Part shown: positions 9,722-17,098 of the stretch, one piece after another
Position numbering within the stretch: the first letter of the stretch is position 1
How the letters are laid out: each line of letters starts with the position of its first letter
From: a virus
DNA length: 64,000 bases
Virus record (IMG/VR): IMGVR_UViG_3300032050_000019
Coordinates: 1-64,000 of that record
Strand: one strand, 5' to 3'
Program-made: the position numbers and the translations under genes
The notes under the pieces: model-generated
What the model saw: only the letters and a program-made list of their open reading frames with translations
Database searches by the model: none
Told to the model about the DNA's origin: nothing

Positions 9722-9729
9722 TATTTATT
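9722..9729 (+). promoter_or_regulatory. Putative late promoter box variant TATTTATT
   Basis: Lies 13 nt before the ATG at 9743 and directly after the stop codon of the third adhesin gene. Confidence 0.35.
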
Positions 9730-9742
9730 AAAAACAATTTAA

Positions 9743-10357
9743 ATGAAATACGAATGGATAATAAATAAAATTGATGTTAAACCGGTTTTTGAAGGTTTAG
9801 AAAATTTTGTTTATATAATATATTGGGATTATTTGGCGGATAATGAAAGTGGTTATACCTCAACAATTAAAGGATACACTGAATTTAGTTCTGAAGTTAA
9901 TAGTGATACTTATGTACCTTATGAAAGTATAACAAAAAATATTGCGGATTATTGGTTAAATACAAGTACAAATGTCAATCAATTACAATCAATATTAAAC
10001 AAAAAAATAGAGGATTTAATAAATCCTCCAATTATTAATTTACCATTACCTTGGGTACCTAATCCTACTCCAACGCCTACACCAACACTTAGTCCAACAT
10101 CTACACCAACACCAACAACTGTTTTTTATGTTTTTGACTTATCTTTTAGTGATGTCACCGAAAACGATGCATGTACAATATATCCCACAACTAATGCATA
10201 TTATTCAAGTTCATCATTACTATCAAACGGTGTAACAATATTTACTGATATGGAATTAACTACACAAGTGAGTAACGGTTACTATTCTGATGGTATAAAC
10301 GTATGGACAGTTAATTCTTCGACATTATCTAATCAAAATTTATGTAGTATACCTTAA
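9743..10357 (+). CDS. Fibre-associated protein with PT-rich linker
   Basis: A 204-residue protein. Residues 1-95 form a compact domain (MKYEWIINKIDVKPVFEGLE, then VYIIYWDYLADNESGY) of a type common in phages, ending in a conserved helix and proline segment (INPPIINLPLPWVP). A PTPTPT/SPTSTPTPT linker covers about residues 108-129. A short C-terminal domain contains two Cys residues. The linker resembles the longer PT stretches of the adhesin gene at 49453, suggesting a similar stalk-and-tip construction. I do not assign a function. A role in fibre attachment or host contact is inferred from position. Confidence 0.7.
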   Translation: MKYEWIINKIDVKPVFEGLENFVYIIYWDYLADNESGYTSTIKGYTEFSSEVNSDTYVPYESITKNIADYWLNTSTNVNQLQSILNKKIEDLINPPIINLPLPWVPNPTPTPTPTLSPTSTPTPTTVFYVFDLSFSDVTENDACTIYPTTNAYYSSSSLLSNGVTIFTDMELTTQVSNGYYSDGINVWTVNSSTLSNQNLCSIP

Positions 10358-10367
10358 CAACATAAAT

Positions 10368-10577
10368 TTATGAATAAGATTCATCTGAATCCATAATTTC
10401 TCCACCATAATATTGACAAATCATTTCACCGTTTTCATCGTAAACTTTGGTTTTGTGTAATAATCTTTTAGCGTATCTAACTGCTCTATTCTCATTTAAA
10501 AAATAATGAACCAATTTTTTTAATCTACCGTCTTTCCAAATAAAAACTTCTATTCTAAATTTTTTATTTTCTTTCAT
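10368..10577 (-). CDS. Small hypothetical protein
   Basis: A 69-residue basic protein (KKFRIEVFIWKDGRLKKLVH) with a beta-beta-alpha look and an acidic tail (GGEIMDSDESYS). It resembles no family I can name. Its ATG at 10577 lies 1 nt downstream of the stop of the glycosyltransferase gene, so it probably shares that message. A TATTTATT box lies 11 nt upstream, inside the glycosyltransferase 3' end. It is convergent with the plus-strand gene ending at 10357, and no strong terminator separates them. Confidence 0.55.
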   Translation of the reverse strand: MKENKKFRIEVFIWKDGRLKKLVHYFLNENRAVRYAKRLLHKTKVYDENGEMICQYYGGEIMDSDESYS

Positions 10578-10578
10578 T

Positions 10579-11640
10579 TTACTTTTTTAATAAATAGTTT
10601 TTCCAAATCTTTTTTGTTTTATTTGTGTAACTTTTTAAAAAATATTGATTAGTTAGTACATTTAATTTTGGAAAATTATAACTAAACATTAATTTTCGTA
10701 CCATATCTTCACTATCTACAGGGTTAGAACAAAACCAAGAATTGGCCCAAGGGATTTCGTGAGACGCCACTAATGGAATTCCTTGACTTACTAAGTCTGC
10801 ACCAACTATATTAAATGTTTCAGATAATGAAACTTGCATACCAATATCCATTTTTGAACATAATTCTAAAAATTCTTCTCTTGGCATCCATTCATGATTA
10901 ATTAATTCATGACCTTCGTCATATAAATGTTCAAATAAACTCATCATATTTTTTAAAACAGAATTACCTTTTTGTTCAACCCTACCTGAATTGATATGAA
11001 ATCTTAATTTTTTACCTATTTTTTCCGCAAACTTAACAGCAGCAATTGCTTGTAAAAGTTGATTTTTTAATGGTCTAATTGCACCAAAAGAACAGATATC
11101 AATATATTCTTTGTTTCTATTGAATTTTTTGTCAATGTATTGTTGTGGATAATAATTTGGGAGATACGTTACTTTGTTTTCAACAATTTCACTATTACAA
11201 TTTAATTTGTGTTTAAGATAAAACTTCATTTCCTTATAAGTTCTTGGTGCATTTGTTGCAATTATCACATTTTTATAAGTCATGTAGTCACCTAACCAAT
11301 TAAAAGCAGAACCTTCATTTGCTAAAAATGGAATTTCACTGTGCAGTCTAATAATCCATTTAACATTAGGATGTAGTTTTGTGAGAACATAAAATTTATC
11401 AGGAACAACCCATAATGCTTCTATTATTACATGAGTAGGTTTGTATTTTGTTACTTCTTTATCAATACAATTGTTATCTACTACCACAACAATTTCAGAT
11501 TTTATTCCCAATTCATTTATCATTTCATTCATAAAAAACGCCGAATTATATAAACCGGTGCTCATATTAACATTTGAATGTTTTTCTGAATTGTAATCAT
11601 GTCTTCTCTTTAAAATGAAGAGTACTTTTGGTTTGGGCAT
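10579..11640 (-). CDS. Glycosyltransferase, GT-B/GT4-like
   Basis: A 353-residue protein starting MPKPKVLFILKRR. An upstream in-frame ATG at 11682 would add 14 residues, but a TATTTATT box at 11669-11676 lies inside that extension, so 11640 is the better start. The C-terminal half carries the GT-B donor-site pattern: a stretch with Arg-Pro-x-Lys (GAIRPLKNQ) and then SLSETFNIVGADLVSQGIP, matching the E-x7-type motif of GT4 enzymes. The donor is presumably a nucleotide sugar; the acceptor cannot be read from sequence. It is one of four glycosyltransferase-like genes in the window. Acceptors could be modified DNA, virion proteins or host surface sugars. Confidence 0.75.
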   Translation of the reverse strand: MPKPKVLFILKRRHDYNSEKHSNVNMSTGLYNSAFFMNEMINELGIKSEIVVVVDNNCIDKEVTKYKPTHVIIEALWVVPDKFYVLTKLHPNVKWIIRLHSEIPFLANEGSAFNWLGDYMTYKNVIIATNAPRTYKEMKFYLKHKLNCNSEIVENKVTYLPNYYPQQYIDKKFNRNKEYIDICSFGAIRPLKNQLLQAIAAVKFAEKIGKKLRFHINSGRVEQKGNSVLKNMMSLFEHLYDEGHELINHEWMPREEFLELCSKMDIGMQVSLSETFNIVGADLVSQGIPLVASHEIPWANSWFCSNPVDSEDMVRKLMFSYNFPKLNVLTNQYFLKSYTNKTKKIWKNYLLKK

Positions 11641-11668
11641 AAAAAATTGTTTGTGAAATTTATCTAAT

Positions 11669-11676
11669 AATAAATA
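11669..11676 (-). promoter_or_regulatory. Putative late promoter box variant TATTTATT
   Basis: On the minus strand, 28 nt before the preferred glycosyltransferase start at 11640. It supports that start over the upstream ATG at 11682. Confidence 0.3.
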
Positions 11677-11717
11677 ACACAAACAAAATCAAAAGAGAAA
11701 AAATAATATTTTTTTAT

Positions 11718-12080
11718 TTAAAAATAAATCTGTAAAATAACTTCATTATCATTTACAAAATACAAACATTGTGGGGTTTTTAATTCATACCTACCACAAA
11801 TTACATGTGTTTGATTTTTCTTATCATTTTTGTTTTTTATGATGACTTTTGTACTATAATATTTATAATCTGAAATAAGATTTTCATAGGTACTATCTTT
11901 TAACCAAATTATATCTTTTTCATCTAATCCCGATTCAGATAAACACTGTTTATACAATTCTTTTTGACTTTCTGTCAATTTTTGATACGACTCTGGTGTC
12001 ATTTCACTGCGTAAATTTTGAGCGTTCATTTTAACCAAAGAAAAAATAAACACAAAAATCGTTAGTAATGACTTTTTCAT
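11718..12080 (-). CDS. Exported small protein with signal peptide
   Basis: A 120-residue protein beginning MKKSLLTIFVFIFSLVKMNA, a classic signal peptide with a probable cut before Gln-Asn. Cleavage before Gln is typical of exported proteins of Bacteroidota. The open frame extends to 12137, but the added residues are polar and would bury the signal, so ATG 12080 is chosen. The mature part is about 100 residues with two Cys (QCLSESG and VICGRYELKTPQC give three in total). No family is recognised. An envelope role such as superinfection exclusion is only a guess. It is divergent from the gene at 12161. Confidence 0.65.
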   Translation of the reverse strand: MKKSLLTIFVFIFSLVKMNAQNLRSEMTPESYQKLTESQKELYKQCLSESGLDEKDIIWLKDSTYENLISDYKYYSTKVIIKNKNDKKNQTHVICGRYELKTPQCLYFVNDNEVILQIYF

Positions 12081-12138
12081 AATAATGGTTTTTTTGATTC
12101 TAATATCAAAATTAGGGGTTTGTTTCCAAATAACCAAA

Positions 12139-12146
12139 TATTTATT
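12139..12146 (+). promoter_or_regulatory. Putative late promoter box variant TATTTATT
   Basis: Lies 14 nt before the ATG at 12161. Confidence 0.35.
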
Positions 12147-12160
12147 TAAAAATATTTTAC

Positions 12161-12772
12161 ATGAATAGATTTATTTTAAACGAAAATGACAGAAATCACA
12201 TAAAAAAATTGTATATGTTAAAAGAGGCTGAAGTACCTCAAGAAATGAAATCAACTAAACCTGATAATACATACGAATACTATTTACAACTTTATTCAGA
12301 TGACCCATTAATTGAAGAACCAGGATATATGTATTTTAAAAAAAGTGGTAATAGATTTGAATCGTTTGAAGAAAAAATTGACCCAAATACCGGATCAAAA
12401 TCAATTATTTCAACCGGGTATAAATTACCTTTTATTAACGAATTAGGTTTTAAAATAGTAGATAATAAAATTTCAGAAGAAACTAATACCATTGCAAAGA
12501 ATTCAAATACAGAAGCAATAAAATTAACTCAACCTACTCAACGTAATAATAAGGTTGTATTATTTCATGATGTACAAAAAGATATACCGTCTTTAGGTTA
12601 TTTAGTGAAAAGTACTTTCGAAAATAAGATATTAAATGATATGCAACTTAGAGGTAAAGCGTCAAAACCAACAAATACAGGTGAAATTAGATATTATGAA
12701 TTTATAACAGGACCAAATAAGGGAGATTTAGTTATGGTTCAAAAAATACGAGATGCATATAAAGTATCATAA
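12161..12772 (+). CDS. Hypothetical protein with possible prohead-core leader
   Basis: A 203-residue protein starting MNRFILNENDRNHIKKLYML and continuing KEAEVPQE. The amphipathic N-terminal helix followed by L-x-E resembles the capsid-targeting leaders that T4-type prohead protease removes after (L/I)xE. The rest is hydrophilic, with a beta-rich C-terminus (TGEIRYYEFITGPNKGDLVM). I do not recognise a domain. If the leader reading is right, this would be an internal head protein delivered with the DNA. The gene has a late-type box upstream and is followed after 25 nt by a membrane-protein gene. Confidence 0.6.
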   Translation: MNRFILNENDRNHIKKLYMLKEAEVPQEMKSTKPDNTYEYYLQLYSDDPLIEEPGYMYFKKSGNRFESFEEKIDPNTGSKSIISTGYKLPFINELGFKIVDNKISEETNTIAKNSNTEAIKLTQPTQRNNKVVLFHDVQKDIPSLGYLVKSTFENKILNDMQLRGKASKPTNTGEIRYYEFITGPNKGDLVMVQKIRDAYKVS

Positions 12773-12797
12773 ATAAACACAAATAAAAACTTACACA

Positions 12798-13076
12798 ATG
12801 ACTTTCAAAAAATGGATTATTGAACTTTTTAAAGACGAGAGAGGTTCTACATCAATTAAACCGGTAATTGCATTTTTAGGTGCAATATTTCTATGTGGTA
12901 CAATGTTAATAAACTCATTTACCCATGGTGACATAAAACCATCAGATTCATTAGTCGATGCTGTTATGATTATCACCGCAATTGGTATGGGTGCTGATAG
13001 TTTGGATAAATTTTCACATAAAAAGAAAGAAGAACCAACTATAATTTCTGAAACCCCCGAAGAACCAATAGTTTAG
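12798..13076 (+). CDS. Small two-helix membrane protein, holin-like topology
   Basis: A 92-residue protein. A charged N-terminus (MTFKKWIIELFKDERGSTS) precedes one hydrophobic segment at about residues 22-40 (VIAFLGAIFLCGTMLINSF). A second segment lies at about 52-66 (LVDAVMIITAIGMGAD), and a Lys/Glu-rich tail of about 25 residues follows. Size and topology suit a phage holin or a related membrane protein, and similar small proteins with a K-D-E-x-G-x-x-S opening are common in phages. No lysis enzyme is adjacent, so holin is a possibility and not a call. A strong terminator follows at 13086. Confidence 0.6.
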   Translation: MTFKKWIIELFKDERGSTSIKPVIAFLGAIFLCGTMLINSFTHGDIKPSDSLVDAVMIITAIGMGADSLDKFSHKKKEEPTIISETPEEPIV

Positions 13077-13085
13077 ATATAATTA

Positions 13086-13113
13086 AAAAGTCGGAAATTA
13101 TCCGACTTTTTTT
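13086..13113. terminator. Bidirectional intrinsic terminator
   Basis: The stem AAAAAGTCGG / CCGACTTTTT with a 7-base loop has T-runs on both strands. It separates the convergent genes ending at 13076 and 13113. Confidence 0.85.
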
Positions 13114-13427
13114 TATGTTAATTTTTTGTATAAATCTCTTACTATACAACAGGTATCATAATCTTCAATTTCTTCAAAATAGGATAACACATCTCTTTTA
13201 AGTACAATTGTATCTTTTCTTGTAAAATGAAATTCAGTATCCCATTCTAATCCTTGAATGTTACCAACCACAAGAATTGATAATTTTTGTTTTTTTGTTT
13301 TCAAAAATTCGTCAAAAACTTCAATTATTGTTTTCAATATATAAGGTCTATTTTTATCATAAAAATCAGTAAAATCTTCAAATTTTTCTTTTGATTCTAA
13401 AATTTTGTAGTAGTTTTTCTTTGCCAT
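13113..13427 (-). CDS. Hypothetical protein next to the kinase/cREC genes
   Basis: A 104-residue protein (MAKKNYYKILESKEKFEDF) predicted to be alpha/beta. A hydrophobic strand (LSILVVGNIQGLEWD) follows a helix, and a short Cys pair occurs near the C-terminus (DYDTCCIVRD). No family is recognised. It is the last gene of a minus-strand run that starts with the kinase at 14465. The gap to the preceding gene is 18 nt, so it is probably co-expressed with the kinase and cREC proteins. Its stop codon lies at the edge of the shared terminator hairpin. Confidence 0.6.
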   Translation of the reverse strand: MAKKNYYKILESKEKFEDFTDFYDKNRPYILKTIIEVFDEFLKTKKQKLSILVVGNIQGLEWDTEFHFTRKDTIVLKRDVLSYFEEIEDYDTCCIVRDLYKKLT

Positions 13428-13445
13428 TTAAATTAGTCTATTATT

Positions 13446-13859
13446 TTATATTGTATGATCTATTCTTATTCTAACACATGTCTGTGGTAGTCTACAGTTT
13501 TTTAAGTAATTGTTAACGTACCCCATAATATTCGCAGAACCTATTGGATTGGCGGAGTGTACATATATTAGAGGTAAAGGGACGTTATCTTGAATCGATT
13601 TATCAACTAAAAATTTTGCACAATCATATCCTGTTTTTTCAGAAATATTATTGTAATCCAATTTATAATTTGGGCTTACGTTTGTGAAATATTCTTTCAT
13701 TGCACTTTCACCTAAATCATGGTCTAATGAAATGAAGTCAATTGAGGATAACCCATTTTCATTTACTATTTTTACAAATTCATCATAATTTCTAGCAATT
13801 ACCCAAGTATCCTGTTTAGGTGTACGTACATCATCTAAGTATATTCTTATTTTATCCAT
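13446..13859 (-). CDS. Cyclic-phosphate-processing receiver-domain (cREC-like) protein
   Basis: A 137-residue protein from ATG 13859 (MDKIRIYLDDVRTPKQDTWV). The open frame begins 18 nt earlier, but the start at 13859 overlaps the upstream gene in the compact way seen elsewhere here. Visible motifs are LDDVRxP at residues 8-13, SLDHDLG near 45, GYDCAKFLV, and HSANPIGSANI near 108-118. Together these are the signature of receiver-like domains named cREC in comparative studies of RNA repair, where they are thought to process 2',3'-cyclic phosphate ends. The DD and DHD acidic residues are present, so the site looks intact. The substrate is inferred. It sits directly downstream of a P-loop kinase gene. 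Confidence 0.7.
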   Translation of the reverse strand: MDKIRIYLDDVRTPKQDTWVIARNYDEFVKIVNENGLSSIDFISLDHDLGESAMKEYFTNVSPNYKLDYNNISEKTGYDCAKFLVDKSIQDNVPLPLIYVHSANPIGSANIMGYVNNYLKNCRLPQTCVRIRIDHTI

Positions 13860-14046
13860 AATTCTTTGTGTACCCAAAAATGAATTCCCATTTACCCCAA
13901 GAGAAGGTTAAAAAAATCCCGGTAATACCGTCTTTTAGTAATCGTCTATGTTCAAGTGGAGAATGTGACTCGAAATACAAATGTAAGGTCGGGATTATGT
14001 TAAAAATCCACTTGTTGATAACTTTTTGATAAAAAAATTTATTCAC
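13852..14046 (-). CDS. Small hypothetical protein between kinase and cREC genes
   Basis: A 64-codon frame that begins at GTG 14046, overlapping the kinase stop by 3 nt, and ends at 13852, overlapping the cREC start by 8 nt. Overlap at both ends suggests translational coupling and a real gene. The N-terminus has no internal ATG and may begin later at a non-ATG codon. The C-terminal half (HSPLEHRRLLKDGITGIF, then WGKWEFIFGY) is rich in conserved-looking aromatic and charged residues. No family is recognised. It may also be a remnant. Confidence 0.4.
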   Translation of the reverse strand: MNKFFYQKVINKWIFNIIPTLHLYFESHSPLEHRRLLKDGITGIFLTFSWGKWEFIFGYTKNYG

Positions 14047-14465
14047 AGTTTTATGTTAAATCGATTTTTCATTTGTGATACTTTTTCCTCGGGACAATCA
14101 TGTATGTTTTTATTACCATGTCTATTTTCCACAATTACGGTATGTACCCTATATCTGTATCTTTCAGCCATTTCAAAATATGTTTCCATTTCCCATTCTT
14201 CAGTAAAAGTATTTGCAACAACTATCTTTAAAATCTCATTTCTCATTTTGTTTGCGCACCTTTGTTGACAATCATTGTGAGCTTCTTTTAATTTCGACCC
14301 ATCAAATTCATAGTTACCTTCAGAATTTATAAAATAATCGTCAGCAGATAAAACATCAGGTTTATCTATAAAATTTGTTAGTATGATTTCACCAAGTGTT
14401 GATTTACCGGAACCTGGTAGTCCTCTTAGTAGGATTAAGTCCCCCACGTAGTTAGTGTTAGTCAT
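14043..14465 (-). CDS. P-loop kinase, N4BP2-like / polynucleotide-kinase-like
   Basis: A 140-residue protein with a clear Walker A near residues 14-22 (RGLPGSGKSTL), an early acidic strand (DVLSADDYFI), and VVANTFTEEWEMETYFEMA, where Thr-Phe followed by a helix matches small ATP-dependent kinases of the N4BP2L1 type. It is much shorter than T4 Pnkp (301 residues), and no phosphatase domain is present. The likely reaction is phosphate transfer from ATP to a nucleic-acid or nucleotide 5'-OH, which is an inference. The neighbouring cREC gene makes an RNA end-healing function attractive. No RNA ligase is visible in this window. Confidence 0.7.
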   Translation of the reverse strand: MTNTNYVGDLILLRGLPGSGKSTLGEIILTNFIDKPDVLSADDYFINSEGNYEFDGSKLKEAHNDCQQRCANKMRNEILKIVVANTFTEEWEMETYFEMAERYRYRVHTVIVENRHGNKNIHDCPEEKVSQMKNRFNIKL

Positions 14466-14504
14466 AGTTATAGTATAAAAAGGTTAGTTAATAATGAGAA
14501 AGAA

Positions 14505-14530
14505 AATAAGGCCGTTTGACCGGCCTTATT
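14505..14530. terminator. Intrinsic terminator after the lipoprotein gene
   Basis: A perfect 10-bp stem (AATAAGGCCG / CGGCCTTATT) with a 6-base loop. The minus strand continues into TTTTC, so it best terminates the lipoprotein gene. Confidence 0.85.
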
Positions 14531-14544
14531 AATCGGTTCAGAAA

Positions 14545-14736
14545 TTATTTACTGCAGCTATCAGCACAGTTTTTAGCTTCTGTTTTAGTAGTATCAACAC
14601 TTTCACTTATTACTGTGTCAGTTGTGACTACTGTTGAGTCCGTTGTTTCTGTTGTGTCGGATGTGGTTGACCCTGTTCCACAAGAAGCAATTGCAACAAG
14701 TGCAAATGCGACAAAAATTAAAATATATTTTCTCAT
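14545..14736 (-). CDS. Small lipoprotein
   Basis: A 63-residue protein with the signal MRKYILIFVAFALVAIASC and a lipobox AIAS-C, so Cys19 should be lipidated. The mature peptide is about 44 residues, is almost entirely Thr, Ser, Asp, Val and Glu (TTSDTTETTDSTVV), and ends in two Cys (NCADSCSK). It looks like a disordered, surface-tethered peptide. No family is recognised. Phage lipoproteins of this size sometimes block further infection, but nothing here proves it. It is bounded by a strong terminator downstream. Confidence 0.65.
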   Translation of the reverse strand: MRKYILIFVAFALVAIASCGTGSTTSDTTETTDSTVVTTDTVISESVDTTKTEAKNCADSCSK

Positions 14737-14780
14737 ATTGTTAAATATAACAAAAATGATTTGAAAAAAAAAATGTTATA

Positions 14781-14883
14781 AAAAAACCCCAACGAGATGT
14801 CGGGGTTAGAAGGTCTTTCGGTGGGTTCAACTCCACTTACTTATGAAAAAAAACGAAAAGGTAATCGACAAAGAGAACCTCCA
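14781..14883 (-). ncRNA. Candidate structured small RNA between a late box and a terminator
   Basis: On the minus strand, a perfect TATTTATA box (14888-14895) is followed by about 100 bases with no open frame, ending in a strong hairpin and T-run (14781-14807). The 5' end reads CCTTGGAGGTTCTCTTTG. GGAGGT (14882-14877) can pair with ACCTTC (14814-14809), extended by CTTT with AAAG after a 3-base bulge, closing a domain. Inside it, GTGG-AGTTGAAC-CCAC forms a hairpin. The terminator stem CCCCGAC/GTTGGGG needs a G-U pair and works only on this strand, which supports the orientation. It could instead be the 3' UTR of the Clp message. The function is unknown. Confidence 0.5.
14785..14807 (-). terminator. 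Intrinsic terminator of the candidate ncRNA / Clp unit
   Basis: The minus-strand stem AACCCCGAC / GTTGGGGTT with a 5-base loop (ATCTC) is followed by a T-run. The G-U wobble becomes an A-C mismatch on the plus strand, so it is directional. Confidence 0.8.
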
Positions 14884-14887
14884 AGGA

Positions 14888-14895
14888 TATAAATA
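14888..14895 (-). promoter_or_regulatory. Putative late promoter box TATTTATA before the candidate ncRNA
   Basis: Perfect octamer on the minus strand downstream of the Clp stop codon. No open frame follows, only the structured segment and terminator. Confidence 0.45.
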
Positions 14896-14930
14896 TATAT
14901 GTTTTTACAAAAAAACAAATATTTACCAAA

Positions 14931-16943
14931 TTATTTTTTAAAAATTTTTAGATTATCGTTTTTGTACCTCAATGTTACTTGTTTATTTTCCACAATATTT
15001 CCTTTTAAAATTTCTTCGCTTAAAAAGTCTTCCAATAAATTTTGGATAATTCTTTTTAATGGTCTTGCACCATATTCTTCTTGTGAATTTAAATCAAAAA
15101 TTTTGTTAACAACAGAGATATCGTAATTGATTTTGTAGTTTTTTTCAAGTAATCTGTTAGAAAGTAATTTTAATTCTATATCAATAATTTTTTTAAGTGT
15201 TTCATTATTCAAAGAATTGAAGAGGATAATATCGTCAATTCTATTCAAAAACTCAGGTGAAAATTGTTGTTTTAATGACTTCTGAATTATTGATTTTCTA
15301 ACTTCATATTTTTGTTGTTCAGTAGATTTAGTTGCGAAACCAACACCATCACCAAAATCAGATATTTTTCTTGCACCTACATTTGATGTCATAATAATTA
15401 GACAATTTGTAAAATTAACTTTCCTACCAAAGGAATCAGTCAAATGTCCTTCATCTAAAATTTGAAGTAAAAGATTAAACACATCTTTATGAGCTTTTTC
15501 TATTTCATCAAATAGAATAACTGAAAATGGATTGTTTTTAACTTTTTCTGTTAATTGTCCACCTTCATCATAACCCACATATCCGGGAGGAGAACCTATT
15601 AGTCTTGATAAATTATGTTTTTCCATATATTCACTCATATCAATTCTAATCATGTTTTCAGGATTACCAAACAAAACTTCCGCAAGTGATTTTGCTAAAA
15701 ATGTTTTACCTACTCCAGTGGAACCTAAAAATATAAAAGAACCAATTGGTTTGTTTGCGTCTTTGATTCCAACTCTATTTCTCCTAATTGATTTGGATAT
15801 GATTGAAATTGCTTCATCTTGACCAATAACTTTATTACTTAGTATTTCTTCTAATTTTAAAAGTTTTTCAGTTTCTTTACTATCCAATTTTGCAATAGGA
15901 ACACCCGTCATTTGAGATATAATTTGATAAACATCATCAATAGAAATTGGGATTTTGTTCTCTTTTTTAATGTTGTTCCATTTTTGTTTTTCTTCTTCTA
16001 ATGATGTTAAAATTTTTCTTTCTTCATCTCTAAGTTTTGCAGCTAATTCATAGTTTTGTGATTTAACAACTTCTAATTTTTTTTCTTTTAATTCTTCCGC
16101 TTGTTTTTTTATCTTATCTATTGAATCAGGTATTTTATCAGAAACTTTTTTCTCGGAACCAAGTTCATCCATAACATCAATTGCTTTATCCGGAAATTGT
16201 CTATCTGTAATGTATCTACCTGATAATTTTACAATTGTTTCTATAACCCCTTCTTCATATGATACTTTATGATAATTCTGATAAGAATTTTTTATATTAT
16301 TAAGAATTTCAACTGTTTCAGATTGTGTTGGTTCTTTTAGAATTATTTTTTGAAATCTTCTTACCAAGGCACTATCTTTTTCGATATGTTTCTTAAATTC
16401 ATCAAATGTGGTTGCACCAATACATTGAATTTCACCTCGAGCTAATGCTGGTTTTAATATGTTGGCAGCATCCATTGAACCACTTGCGTTTCCTGCTCCA
16501 ATCATGGTATGTAATTCATCTATAAAAACAATTACATTAGGTGCTTCTTGTAGTTCGTTAAGAATTGCTTTAATCCTTTCTTCAAATTGACCCCTATATT
16601 TAGTACCAGCGACAAGTGATGTCAAATCTAAAGACATAATTCTTTTTTCTAAAAGATTTGGTGGACATTGATTTTTATAAATCATAAGTGCTAGTTTTTC
16701 AACTAACGCAGATTTACCAACTCCCGCGTCTCCAACAATTACCACATTATTTTTCTTTTTACGAGATAATATTTGTGCAATTCTTTTTACTTCAATATCT
16801 CTACCAATTACCGGATCTATTTTACCCTCTTCAGCTAATTTTATCAAATCCCTTGAAAAATTATCTAAAATAGGTGTGTTAGAACCTTTTTTTACTTTCT
16901 TTTGGTTTGAAGTTGGACCTTCTTCAAAAAAATCTACTGACAT
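14931..16943 (-). CDS. ClpC-like double AAA+ unfoldase lacking the N-domain
   Basis: A 670-residue Hsp100 protein. The first AAA+ module has Walker A GDAGVGKS (71-78) and Walker B VIVFIDE (137-143). A UVR-like motif ([15 protein letters not shown], about 296-310) sits in the linker, as in ClpC. The second module has GSTGVGKT (407-414), pore loop GYVGYDEGG (454-462), ILFDEIE (476-482) and sensor-2 GARPLKR (625-631). It is shorter than cellular ClpC (about 810-850) because the N-terminal double Clp repeat is missing. A VGF tripeptide (534-536), at the position where ClpC binds ClpP, is kept, so docking to the host protease is plausible. The gene is divergent from the Hsp20 gene and followed by the candidate ncRNA. 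Confidence 0.9.
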   Translation of the reverse strand: MSVDFFEEGPTSNQKKVKKGSNTPILDNFSRDLIKLAEEGKIDPVIGRDIEVKRIAQILSRKKKNNVVIVGDAGVGKSALVEKLALMIYKNQCPPNLLEKRIMSLDLTSLVAGTKYRGQFEERIKAILNELQEAPNVIVFIDELHTMIGAGNASGSMDAANILKPALARGEIQCIGATTFDEFKKHIEKDSALVRRFQKIILKEPTQSETVEILNNIKNSYQNYHKVSYEEGVIETIVKLSGRYITDRQFPDKAIDVMDELGSEKKVSDKIPDSIDKIKKQAEELKEKKLEVVKSQNYELAAKLRDEERKILTSLEEEKQKWNNIKKENKIPISIDDVYQIISQMTGVPIAKLDSKETEKLLKLEEILSNKVIGQDEAISIISKSIRRNRVGIKDANKPIGSFIFLGSTGVGKTFLAKSLAEVLFGNPENMIRIDMSEYMEKHNLSRLIGSPPGYVGYDEGGQLTEKVKNNPFSVILFDEIEKAHKDVFNLLLQILDEGHLTDSFGRKVNFTNCLIIMTSNVGARKISDFGDGVGFATKSTEQQKYEVRKSIIQKSLKQQFSPEFLNRIDDIILFNSLNNETLKKIIDIELKLLSNRLLEKNYKINYDISVVNKIFDLNSQEEYGARPLKRIIQNLLEDFLSEEILKGNIVENKQVTLRYKNDNLKIFKK

Positions 16944-17003
16944 TAAAATTTAGTTTTATCAAAAAAATATAACTCAAAATATTTGAAATAAAAAATTATC
17001 GAC

Positions 17004-17043
17004 AAAATGTCACTTAATTTATGATAAATATGAAAAAATGTCA
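17004..17043. promoter_or_regulatory. Possible operator: direct repeats AAAATGTCA in the Clp/Hsp20 divergent region
   Basis: AAAATGTCA occurs at 17004-17012 and 17035-17043, 31 bases apart, which is about three helical turns. A GATAAATA sequence (minus-strand TATTTATC) lies between them at 17023-17030. This is a candidate shared control site for the two chaperone genes, seen by eye only. Confidence 0.3.
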
Positions 17044-17098
17044 TAATAATATTGAAAGGTGCAAAATTTGATTTTTCTATTACAAAAATTTATATATT

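Noticed and set aside
14820-14840. tRNA-like T-arm (GGTGGGTTCAACTCCAC on the plus strand)
   Set aside because: No acceptor stem, D-arm or anticodon arm can be built around it in either direction. The hairpin is better explained as part of the candidate ncRNA on the minus strand.
14899-15126. Plus-strand 75-codon open frame at the end of the Clp gene
   Set aside because: Antisense to the conserved Clp C-terminus, and its Phe/Ser composition is typical of a shadow.
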